In this document: positions 35,303 to 44,854 of the stretch, piece after piece
Position numbering within the stretch: position 1 is the first letter of the stretch
Layout of the letters: every line of letters starts with the position of its first letter
Assembly: GCA_014529385.2 (NCBI GenBank)
Contig: CM043956.1
Location: forward strand, 89,401,221-89,461,220
Source of the DNA: Adiantum capillus-veneris
Taxonomy: Eukaryota > Streptophyta > Polypodiopsida > Polypodiales > Pteridaceae
Reading direction: 5' to 3'
Length of the DNA: 60,000 bases
Notes under the pieces: model-generated
The model's database searches: none
Told to the model about the DNA's origin: nothing
The model's input: the letters and a program-made list of their open reading frames with translations, nothing else
Made by a program: the position numbers and the translations under genes

Positions 35303-36061
35303 TATCTTGATTGGTTTTTGCAGGCCTTCACATTCAACTCTATGTGGTCCGAACGACGTCATTTTCGAACCCGCAAGATAGATGAGCCTCGAACCACTCA
35401 CGATAGTGGAGTTATGGGCAACTTTGACACGACAACACAAGAGGTGAGGGAATGTGGAACAATCGAGAGGATAATTAAAGTGGATTTCATAACATTTCAC
35501 AAATATCTCTTTGACTGCCAATGGTTTGCGGGTGAGGTTAAGAGACATGAGAATGGGCTCTATATGGTAGACTCTGGGCAGTTTCATCACGGGAATACCG
35601 ACAACTTGGTGCAACCTAGTAGTTGTGAGTAGGTAAAGTCCATGTGCAACTCACTAACACATTATATGATACACATAAAACTACATTCATGTTGTTGTTT
35701 GCTCTATGACCTACAGGTGTTTTATGTGCCTTGTATGTATCGAAGATGAATTTGGTATGTTATTCCAGTCACACCACGGAGCAGATCTATCTTTGCAGAT
35801 ACGAACATAGAGACTTTGGTAGAAACCACCATACCATCTCAAGAAGATGCCAATGACGATGATGCAGTTGAGGTCGAGGAGAACCAACCATTCCCAATAA
35901 CCAACCATAGTGAGGAGGAGGAGGAGGATGGAGAGGATGATGATGATTCAATAGGAGAGGCTGTAGAGGATGAATCAATAGATTTATTTGTTGATTTAGC
36001 TACCATGGGGTTGGACATGGATGTAAGCACTTGTAGAGATCTCTTGGAGGATGAAAATTAA
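32001..36061 (+). pseudogene. Element C TNP2-type transposase, multi-exon and damaged
   Basis: CACTA transposases cut the element at its ends. Recognisable parts in order: an N-terminal transposase-associated segment (LPCPCTRCKRA, 32010-32100); an acidic spacer; the TNP2 core from 32757 (VNDCMLFHNK, LECGESRYK, LRLGLASDGVNPFG, STWPVVVVNYNIPPW, MDVYLAPLIAELQELW, FGHRACPTC); LLDPMHVFKNV; a DUF4218-like block (RWMFFLERFLKTLK, then VQEAFVYVSQYL); a DUF4216-like block (from 35330; DCQWFAGE, YMVDSGQF); and an acidic C-terminus ending at 36061. Introns fit the GT-AG rule at 33412-33489, 34134-34201 and 34282-34366. A stop at 33021-33023, a stop plus frameshift near 33185 and a stop near 33940 indicate inactivation. 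The frame at 32001 opens with TTG, so the true start lies in an upstream exon or is lost. Confidence 0.82.
35165..35299. repeat. (TG)n and (TC)29 microsatellites in a transposase intron
   Basis: TG-rich repeats at 35165-35240 run into an uninterrupted TC repeat at 35242-35299. This sits just before TTGGTTTTTGCAG, a good 3' splice site for the next transposase exon, so the repeat lengthens its pyrimidine tract. Confidence 0.9.
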
Positions 36062-36439
36062 TAAATATCTTTTGGATTTTGTCTTCTTTATCTACTTATG
36101 CTGTACAAAAGGGCTATTTGTTTATGAACGCAAGACAATACAATTTTGATCATCGTTCGCTTGCCATTTCCATATGAATGCATAGTTGACATAAGATTTT
36201 GAGGTGGAAACAAAATATTTTTGTTTATAGAATCTCATGGAGTACAAATGAGTAGAGTAGGAGAATCATACCAATAGATGAGGCAAGCAAAGAGAAGAGA
36301 GGTACTAAAAATCCCAATGAGAATGGGATTTCTTACACTCCATGCAAAAAGGGGGTACCAATTTCTGAAAAGTAACAAAATAGAATAGGATTTATAGAAA
36401 GGGAAAAGTGGGAGAAGAATGGGCTGCGTGGAGAATTTT

Positions 36440-36603
36440 TCTACTGCGGTAATATGTGCGGTAATAATTGCGGCAATGCTCACGGAAAAAATAGAAAACG
36501 CGCCAGCGAGGCTGCATCATACAATCTCTCTCTTTCTTCAAGCTCTCTCTCTCTCCTCTTATGCGGTAATGCTGTGCGGTAACAACAGCATTCTCCCATA
36601 GTG
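36440..36603 (-). repeat. Right TIR and subterminal repeats of element C
   Basis: GCGGTAAT-type motifs occur at about 36444, 36457, 36469 (GCGGCAAT), 36563 and 36576. The segment ends CATAGTG at 36603, the inverted partner of CACTATG at 18677. Confidence 0.65.
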
Positions 36604-38457
36604 ATCACACTACATGGAAACCTTTAATCCCGAAGGTGGAAAAAATATGAGCTCACATGACTTGCATACCACAACAACAGGAGGTGTGAATAGTGTGTGG
36701 GAATTGCAAGGGTTCATCTCCAACATAAAGATAGAATGGTAAGAAAACTACCCTTATAGCCTACATTCAGATATTAACATCATCTCCATCTTTAAGTTTT
36801 ATCATGCTGAAGAGAACAAACTTCTTTATGACTTTCAATGTTTAGGCTTCACACCTCTTAACACTGGGTGGTTCTATTTTGTTGATGGCTTTGGTGCGCC
36901 ATCTATAGTTGTGTAGCATGTGATTGTGCTATCTATGGAGAGTCATGAAAGATTTTTCTTATAATCTATTCTTTGTAGAGTTGTCATTAGATTATTAGAA
37001 TGATATCATTTTGTACTTTAATCCATTGTTTACTTACAAAGTCAACTCTTTTTTAGAGTAAATGAGCAAGCAACCATGTGCAGAGATGGAAATCACTATA
37101 TTTTTGTTCCGTGAGGAGCCTTTCACTACCATGTTAAAGGATTTTGATAAGAATAGTAGAATTTTTGTAGAATCTTGAACCAATAGGTACTCTCTAGGAG
37201 CTCTTACAAAAGCCTTCCATATAGTACTATTATCTTCTCTATTGTCATAGACACACAAATACTCAAGTGTATATGAATCTCTAGATGAGGAAGACAAATA
37301 CTTGTAGGAGACATCTAACAACAACAACAATGTTTTCGTTTGAAATTATTTTCATGAGTTTGGATTCCTATATAAATGCAATATAAATATGTTTTTTTGT
37401 TAAATGGTGTCGCATTGAGTGAGAGTATTTAATTTAGATTGCTGGAGTTTCATATAGATTTGAGAAATATTTTTGACCTTTATGGATATTTTGATTTTCC
37501 AGTAAGACGTTTCAAGTCTCAAGTCTCAATCACTCCACCATGAAGAAATTCAAGCAATAATTTGATTTCAGTTTAATCATTAATGGTTATTATTATTAAA
37601 GTGGATCATAACCTTTGTCAAGATTTCTTCATTTGGGGATGTTTAATATATAATCATGAGCAATGTTTCACAAGTTGAGAAAGTTAAATTCTTGCTTTCC
37701 AACATGTTATTGTTCCATACTATACCTATTCCAAGCTTGACTTAGAGAAATGACAACTTGAGATGGAGGTGTTGATATATAGGGGTGACTTATTATTAAT
37801 TCATGTTTCATCGTACATATATTGTAAAGACTTTGAGTTTCCACTTTTCTAAGTAGTGTTGACAACTTTTTGGCATCAAATCTTCTTGAATATTGGTAGT
37901 TATCTCTTTGGTATTGCTAAAGATGATACCACTGGAGATTACCTTGTGAACTTAATTGTTAAATTGCATATTTTATTTTTACTCTGTAGCTCATTTGGAT
38001 AGAGAAAGTGCAAACATAAATTATAGATATATGCATTGTTAACATAGAAGATATGTACCTCTCGAGTCTATGTAAACCGTTAATCAAGAAACCTTTGGTT
38101 GGATACTATAGCAATACGGAACACATGTTTTCAAATACCAAAGAAATGGCTTAACCAAAACATTCCCAAGAACACGAGGTGGACACAAGGAAGTAAAAAT
38201 TGGCTCCTTGTTTGGTCGATTTCTAGTGCTGAATATTTAGTGCACCGGATTTGTGAGTCCTTTGACCTAGAGAGTTCACTAAAGTATATGTAACATAGCA
38301 CATGTGTTCAATAGAAGGGATTTTATATTCTTGTAAAGTTACAGAAACATGTGTAGATAAGGCGTATAAGGGGTACTTTTAATCCATTCTAACGAACATA
38401 CATGATATAGGAAAATTTTACATAGTGAATGTTCCACACCTTTAAACACAGAGAAAA
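36604..38457. other. AT-rich flank of element C, nothing recognisable
   Basis: Only short frames without motifs. A 99-codon minus-strand frame at 37034-37330 shows no domain and is not considered a gene. GGACACAAGGAAG near 38173 recurs near 38713 in the foldback region. Confidence 0.4.
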
Positions 38458-38483
38458 GGGGGGGGGGGGGGGGGGGGGGGGGG
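38458..38483. repeat. Uninterrupted run of 26 G
   Basis: A G homopolymer follows GAGAAAA. It borders the first foldback module. Its length may be unreliable in the assembly. Confidence 0.9.
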
Positions 38484-38486
38484 TTC

Positions 38487-38796
38487 TCTGATTACATCAA
38501 ACACTAGACCTCTATCTTATGAACATGCAGTAAAAAAATCCCCTAGTTGTCATTATAAGGCCACAGGGACCCTCAAAAACAAGGGCCACAAGGGTGCACA
38601 TAATGGCCATCCAGGGATGCTGGATAGCCATTCTAGGTGGCCTTGTTGCCACTATTTTTGAGGGTCCCTGGGGCCTTATAGTGACAAACACACACCAAGA
38701 ACAGGGGCAGTGGACACAAGGAAGCAAAAAATGGTTGATGACCATGATACAAGGTTTAGGTATTTGCCATTGGGGGAGGCGGGGGGGAGTTTGGTA
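38487..38796. repeat. Foldback module 1
   Basis: Inverted arms TTGTCATTATAAGGCCACAG...CCACAAGG (about 38547-38594) and CCTTGTTGCC...GGCCTTATAGTGACAA (about 38640-38688) would form a stem of about 45 bp with a 45-bp loop. The left flank (GATTACATCAAACA, CTCTATCTTATG) reappears as the left flank of module 2 at about 38797. Confidence 0.75.
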
Positions 38797-39192
38797 TGAA
38801 TACATCAAACTGTACACTTCTATCTCATGGCCATGGACAAAAAAAGATTGTATTTATCGTTTTAAGGCCCTAGGGACCCTCAACAAGAGGGGCGACAAGG
38901 GCATGAGACTCGCCATCCAGGCCATAGCAAAATGGGGGGGAGGGGAGGGGAAGCTCTTGCTCTCTGTACATAACATCTTTATATCATCCTCATACACAAT
39001 ATTTTTGCAATTTTTTTCCATGTAAAAGTCTCCCACGGCCCTCAACAAGACTGGCCGCAAGGGCACGCAAAATGCCCATCAGGGACTTTTGGATGGGCTT
39101 TTTGCACGCCCTTGTGGCCAGTCTTGCTGAGGGTCTTAGGGGTCTTTACAATGAAAATAATTGCAAAATATTGTGTATGAGGATGATACAAG
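38797..39192. repeat. Foldback module 2 with arms of about 100 bp
   Basis: Left arm about 38978-39076 (ATCATCCTCATACACAATAT ... AAGGGCACGC) and right arm about 39088-39192 (CACGCCCTTG ... ATATTGTGTATGAGGATGAT) are reverse complements with small mismatches around GGACTTTTGG. The module opens with the same ACATCAAAC and CTTCTATCTCATGG phrase as module 1. This is MITE-like, without an ORF and with no obvious target-site duplication. Confidence 0.75.
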
Positions 39193-42100
39193 GTTGGGTT
39201 TAGTTTTTTTTTTTTTTTTAATAAAAGAATTTAAGTGTTGAACTTTTAGGCTGCTTTCAACAGCTTCTAGCTTCCAATCAGCTCCAAATCTGTCTGGGCT
39301 TGTCTCACATGAAATTTTTCATCTCGTCGCACTCTTCCACCATCGTGTGATGCAAAAAAATCATACCGCGCTCGAATTATCCAAAAATCAACGTGCAAGT
39401 TAGCAACTGCTAAAAAAATGATGTAAAACAGGCATTTCTTGCTTTTCTTTAATCTATGGGCTCCAACGAGCATTAAAACCATGGAAATTCTAAAAATACT
39501 CAAAGAACCAATGTTTTTTAATGTGTTAAAGACTATATTTCCTACATACAAAACTTTGCCAAAATCTCAACCTAACACCTTCAAAAGTGGCTTCCAAGGA
39601 GCGCCCCTGGTGAAAATTTGAAACTGAAGGAAAACAATCGGCATGAACTCCTAGACTGTGTACAAACTTTAAAGTAACCACAATTTTCTTCAAAAAAAAT
39701 TTAGTGCTAGAAATTTTAAAATAGGCTTCCCTTGGACTTCCGACTCTGATAGAAATCAAAGGGTTCAAGGAGAGGTACGATGTCACAAGTGCATGGTAGG
39801 AATGTCACCGAGTTTTTTTCCGTTAAGATCTCTTGTACTTTATCATGTCTTGTCATGTATAATCTTACCAAACAAAAATAAATTTACGCTTTAAATGACT
39901 AAAAATCTTATTTAACTTACCAAACAATCTAAAATATGCTAGACCTAGAGCGCTCTTACACATCAACAAACAAAAAAGTCCAAATTTCTTCTCATTAAAT
40001 TTGATAAACATACATTTGTGAGCAACTTCCAATGGGTAGGGCGGTCATAGTTCTTACATACATTCCATGACATGGTATGCTCATGGGGTGGTGCCCTCAT
40101 GTTGGGAAAGGGTGTGTTGCTGATGAGAAGCTGTTGTATTGTCCTACTAGGGATCTCTCCATGTTAGCATAATGATTTTTGGTGTAGTGGGAGCCCCATT
40201 GCTTAAGGAGAGCTTTGCGCCATCGTAAAAGCTTCGTGTTATGCCAGTATTTTGAGCCCTTCTTGCAAACAACGCCACTCAACTAGCATAGTAAGAGTTC
40301 ACCTTGTATCATGATGTGTTAGAGACATATTCTTCAAACAAAAAATGTATGAATTCAACATTTGCAAGTTGTATAATAAAGACACTTGTTAAGTATATGT
40401 TGTACAAATTTGCAAGTATTTCTTTCCAATAATCCTAAAATATACATTAGGATGAGATTACCCACCTCTAATAAGCATGGATTTGAAGCACCTATGTGCA
40501 AGATGTAAGAAAGAAGGTTGTTTTAGAGAAAAAGTGGTGACACTTGACCTCTCTAACCTGAATCCTTCCAATATTTGTGTACAAAAGCAACCTTTGTGCT
40601 AAGCACTACAAAACAAGTAGAGGCAACACCTTAAACTTCAAACCTTGTGATAAGAAGAACACAACCAAAAGTAAGAAGTAAATTGTTACCTTGCACTAGG
40701 GGGTGTTTCTTTCATATATGTGATGGTATTGGCAAGCTTCATAATGTACACATCCTTTTCTTGCAATAGTTGTTGGAGATTTTCAACCTCCCTCTTTGAA
40801 GAGGCAATATTGTCTTGTAATGACACTCTTTTGGACTGAAGAGCTTGACATTTGTGCATCCAACAAATGCAAAGATGCACTTGCGCCCATACAGAACCAG
40901 TTGCAATAGTTTAACAAGTCTACTTCTTCCCTCCCAAGATATTGAAGAACCATGAACATTCATCTCACCAATGGTACGATGTTCCTGGGATGACCTCTGC
41001 TCACCCTCACGTGCGGACTTCGGTGCAAGTGCCACTGACAAGCAAATGTGTACGTTTTTGTTGTGAAGAGTACATGGTGGTGGAGGCATATGATTTGTGA
41101 TGTCCGTGAGAACCATGGTAGCTGTTGTGTGAGGAAGCAAAGGATGAAAAGAGAGAGAAGGGAGGGAGAGAGAGGAACATGGGATAAGAGAAGGGGGCAG
41201 TGGGGAGAGGGAGAGAGAGGGGAGGAGGAGGATACAAGGGAGCAGGGAGGAGGGAGGGAGAGGAGAGGGAGAGAGGAGAGAGGAGGAGGAGAAAACAAAG
41301 GTTTTTCTATTGGGGGGATTGTATGGACTTTCATTATTTGTAGGTTCAAAAAAATGTCAAAAAAATGAATTTTTCATATGTATATATGTTGGGGGGAAGT
41401 TTTAAGTAAAAAATAAGTTAAAAAAAAGTTTTTTGAAAACAAAGTTAAATTTTGGCTCTTAGTGACCCATGTTTTTGTTGATGTGGCAACACTCGTTTAC
41501 TCCCTTCACTTTCAAAAAGCTAAAGAGAGAAAGTGACCTCATAGACCCACATCCTACATGTGTCTAAAAAAAATGCTAGAAAAGCTTACTCAAAACTAGC
41601 TTCTTGAATACCCTTGTCCCCTTAACCTTACAAAACATTAGCCATAATCCCTAAAAGTTAGGATTTCTTACAAGGCCCATGCAAGGTCCATATTTCTCCT
41701 AATGTACCCAAAATGGTGCAAGATCTAGTTTAATCGGCATCCCAGGTATCTAATTTTTTTTACAAATTAACCATTACTAATCAAACAAGATCTTGTGCAT
41801 CAAAGAAGACCAACCTCGCTTAACTACCCCCGGTTTTCACCATCTACAAATAACCAACCAAGAGAGTCATACATGGTGGATACACTATCTTTGACCATGC
41901 ATTTATTTTGTGGTATCCTAGATTTGGCATGCATTATGCTAGTAAAGATTTCATAGATGCTCCTCACTTGTTTGAAAACCTTTCATAGAGAAGAATAAAC
42001 AAATGCTGCATGGATGTCCTTCCTCAAAGGTACACAAGGTCTATTCTTTGATCTCTCTTATCAACCATCTAAAGAAGTCCTTCATGGATTCTACGCAACT

Positions 42101-42435
42101 GCCATGTTTCTCCCATTATATTATATGCAGACATTTGATGAAGCATTCTAGATGGCCTTTTTTCACTTATAGATCAAAGATCTTCGGCCCTGCCATAGCA
42201 AACCTGCGGGCTCGATTTGTCATCTATTCAAAAATGGAGGTGAAGAATGCAATCAACATGCAATTCATGTCCACCCAAGAAAAAGTGCTACACATCAAGT
42301 ACCAACAAGGCCTTGAGCATCAAGCAAAGAGAACAACAATGAAAATAGTGATGCAAAAGCCTGACCACTACTGAGCACCCTAAGTAGTTGTTTCACGCAC
42401 TACATAGGCAAGCGGGAGGTGGGGTGGGGGGGGGA
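39193..42435. other. Filler with a purine-rich tract and a coiled-coil fragment
   Basis: No intact gene. A minus-strand frame at 40686-40880 encodes a heptad-like fragment (SLQDNIASSKREVENLQQLL), comparable in character to the coiled coil near 17131-17382. A GGAGAGAGGAGG-type purine tract lies at 41140-41300. A 123-codon plus frame at 42003-42374 has no recognised domain. These are listed as relics only. Confidence 0.4.
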
Positions 42436-42978
42436 TGTTATCTGCTCAGCTAACAAGAGAAAAAGAAGAGCATCAAGCAGGACTGCGAACATTTTTCAAG
42501 TCTAATCATTGTAGTCAAACCCATTTTATTATTGAAAATTCCTGTAAGTCCAAAGCCGGAGTAATGTTATTCGGTACCAGTGACTCTAAAGGGGACAATG
42601 GCTCTCACGATTGTAAGTATTATGTGCAGTCTCTTAACCTTATACTAAGCCCCAGATTGCAAAGGAATCCCTTTTTACACCTTGTCTAAGGTATTAAAGG
42701 CAAGTTTTGTAACTTTAAGACAAAAGTTTTGGATAATAAAGAGTTTTGTTGCAGCAAATCCAATGACTATCTATTATTTCTTCAATCACTCATCTCTCTC
42801 GTGTACGATATTGCATTTCTATTTTGAGCATACCAATGTGTTTGCAAAAGAAATTTGTCTCTTTTAATGTAAGTTTCTTGCGATGAAGTTGTACTGTTAG
42901 TCGTGCCCGTGTATGAGCTGTTTTTGCTCCCTATGCACAATACACGCACTAAAAGTGGATTTTGATCTTGGAGATAGA
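42436..42978 (+). repeat. Possible LTR fragment after a polypurine tract
   Basis: A G-rich purine tract (GGGAGGTGGGGTGGGGGGGG, 42415-42434) is followed by TGTTATCTGCTCAGC, the layout of a polypurine tract and LTR start. AATAAAG at about 42737 could be a polyadenylation signal. No partner LTR is in the window, and the right end is lost at the insertion of element F. Confidence 0.3.
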
Positions 42979-43667
42979 TGTTGGGAAATATGATGTAGCT
43001 AAGTAGATAATTGAATAGATTACTTAATGAAGAGAGATAATTTTGAGACACAAGAGATTACAGAGTAGAGAGAGAGAGAGAGAGTACACATAATATACAT
43101 GGTTCACCCAATGTGGGCTACATCCACCAGGAAAAAGCAGCTACTTAATGGATTTAGTACTTCAAACAAGAAGTAGGTTACAAAGGGATTATACCCTTAA
43201 TAGAGCTCCCACATTGCTTCACTCTCACCACCTCACACCCACCTTGTTGCATCAACTTCACACTGTGTACTGTGTGTAGAAAGCCATGTGTAACCACCCT
43301 TGTGTACATAAGCCCAAATCGGACCTTCCAATCCGCCCATGTGTGGCCGCCCTTGAGAAGACAAGTCCTCCTTTGAAATCAACCAAAGTCCATTGAATTC
43401 GGTCACCGGCCACCGGCTATTGACTTCTGGCCATCGGCCACTGAACAACCGGCCAAATAACCGGTCGTTTTCCAACCACTTTCTGGCCGTCGTACGGCCA
43501 TAATATTCCGATGAAAAGGAGTATTCCGGCAACTTCCGTGAAAATTTTGGTTTTTGGCGAGTGATTTTTCTTCATGCACGATCGATTCTCCTCATAATGG
43601 GGGCCTTACAAATGTGCGTTTTTACCACTGAAAATTACAAGGAATAAATCAGGCTCCATACTTAACA
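42979..43667 (-). repeat. Element F 3' LTR
   Basis: In sense it starts TGTTAAGTATGGAGCC, right after the polypurine tract AAGTGGGAGA, and ends TCATATTTCCCAACA (689 bp). It contains CT/GA repeats near 43070 and a GC-rich palindromic stretch of GGCCG/CCGGC motifs near 43400-43500. No second copy is in the window, so the ends rest on TG...CA and the tract. Confidence 0.7.
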
Positions 43668-43668
43668 A

Positions 43669-43678
43669 TCTCCCACTT
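43669..43678 (-). promoter_or_regulatory. Element F polypurine tract
   Basis: In sense AAGTGGGAGA immediately precedes the LTR start. It is nearly the same as the AAGTGGGAGG tract of copia element B. Confidence 0.75.
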
Positions 43679-43716
43679 AGAGACTGACCTCCAAACCAAA
43701 CCTATGAGACTGGTTT

Positions 43717-44112
43717 TCATACTGGCTTCTTATCCTTGAATGCCGATTGAAGATAAAAAAAGCTCAACTTCTCCTTGTTGACAACGTTTGTAAACATGTC
43801 TGCACAATTTTCACTTGTATGCACGTTTCCTAGCTTTAGATGTCCCTCTTCCAAAAGAGTGTATATGAAGTGATATCTCACCTCAATGTGCTTTGTCCTT
43901 GAATGAAAGGCTGAGTTCTTTGCAAGATGGATAGCTCTTTGGCTATCACTGTACAAGACAGAATTGTCTTGTTTGATTCAAATCTCTTTTCAGAATCTCT
44001 GAAGCCACATAATTTCTTTGCTTGCCTCCCTCATTGCTACATACTCTGCTTCCATGGTAGAAAATGAGACCACTTTCTGCATCTTTGAAGCCCAGTTTAT
44101 TGTTGTGCCTCC
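43717..44112 (-). pseudogene. Element F RNase H C-terminal part
   Basis: The minus strand encodes TTINWASKMQKVVSFSTMEAEYVA, then after damage YSDSQRAIHLAKNSAFHSRTK, EVRYHFIYTLLEEGHLKL and NVHTSENCADMFTN. These are the standard RNase H end of plant copia Pol, which degrades the RNA of the RNA-DNA hybrid. One stop and a frame change lie between AEYVA and YSDSQ. The N-terminal half of the domain lies on the other side of element E at 51923-52000 (STTGYVFMVGG), and the target-site duplication joins at a Gly-Gly. Confidence 0.85.
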
Positions 44113-44361
44113 TGTTAACCCTCACGGCACACGGACACCCATCACCTACGATGGACGCGTATTATGTATTTGGTAGAGTCAGGTACCGGGCTTGTCGGAC
44201 CAATAGGGAAAGGTAGAGTGATCGCCGATGAGAGGCGCACTTTAACTTGGACATTCAAGGGATTAGTTGGTTAAGCATGGGCGCCCAAGTGTGAATGGGG
44301 TGAGCTCCTATAAAAGCCAACTAAACCTAATTAGCTTCGACAGTGCGGCAAGGAGCACACA
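44113..44361 (+). repeat. Element E 5' LTR
   Basis: It starts TGTTAACCCTCACGG and ends AAGGAGCACACA. TATA box TATAAAA is at 44309-44315. It lacks the 325-bp segment found downstream of the TATA box in the LTRs of element D; only about 45 bases lie between TATA and the LTR end. Confidence 0.95.
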
Positions 44362-44365
44362 TTTT

Positions 44366-44383
44366 TGGCGTCGCTGCCGGGGA
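44366..44383 (+). promoter_or_regulatory. Element E primer-binding site
   Basis: TGGCGTCGCTGCCGGGGA fits the plant gypsy site TGGCGCCGTTGCCGGGGA with two mismatches, at the same place as in element D. Confidence 0.75.
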
Positions 44384-44854
44384 TATGCCCTACACTAAGC
44401 TCGGTTAGAACTTTACGCTTCCTTGTGGTGCAATCTCTATCATAGGAAAGGCAGGGAAGGATTGTGTGGAAGGTTTCTGTTTTTTGCGTTTTCTGCAATT
44501 GCTGTCAAGTTTCAATTTCTGCTATTGTCTGTGTTTTTTCAATTTCTGCAATTTCTGCATTTTCAAGTTCGGCGTTTTCAATTTCTGCAATTTTCTGCAA
44601 TTTCTACGTTTTTGCTGCATTTTCTGCAATTTCTGCGTTTTTTCTGCATTTTCTGTCAATTTTCTACAGACCAAACGGAGGGCTGTAAAGCACGGCACGA
44701 CCCTCTGACCGATACGCTCGTTTTGAGCTATCACACGGTCCATTCCACGACACGCTCTAAAAAATCTAGCAAAAAAACAAACAAAAAACACGCTAAAAAC
44801 TAGTCACAAGGCCTCCTAGAGCAGCTTTTTGACACCTTAGGGTATCAAAAGCAC
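44384..44854 (+). other. Element E leader
   Basis: TTTCTGCAATTTCTGCG-type degenerate repeats (about 44470-44660) precede a block shared with element D (ACCAAACGGAGGGCTGTAAA to the gag start). Frames across the repeats are not considered genes. Confidence 0.7.

Larger units (their letters stand above)
18677..36603 (+). mobile_element. Element C: probable CACTA (En/Spm) DNA transposon with nested element D
   Basis: The left end reads CACTATGACATTTGG and the right end in reverse complement reads CACTATGGGAGAATG. In both, TTACCGC begins 21 bases in. GCGGTAA/TTACCGC motifs are dense in the outer 150-200 bp of each end, the classical subterminal-repeat layout of CACTA elements. Between them are a TNP2-type transposase on the plus strand (32001-36061) and a second, Pro/Ser-rich gene on the minus strand (19711-20690). 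Without the 8.9-kb insertion D the element is about 9 kb. The TIR match is clean for only 7 bases. The expected 3-bp duplication is offset (TCA at 18674-18676, TCA at 36605-36607), so the exact ends are less certain than the superfamily. Confidence 0.65.

Noticed and set aside
35816-36061. Acidic 81-residue ORF as an independent gene
   Set aside because: It is in place to be the C-terminal acidic exon of the TNP2 transposase.
37034-37330. 98-residue minus-strand ORF
   Set aside because: No recognisable motif and no coding context; expected by chance in AT-rich DNA of this size.
42003-42374. 123-residue plus-strand ORF
   Set aside because: No domain seen; may be a relic of the putative element before 42436, but support is too weak for a gene call.
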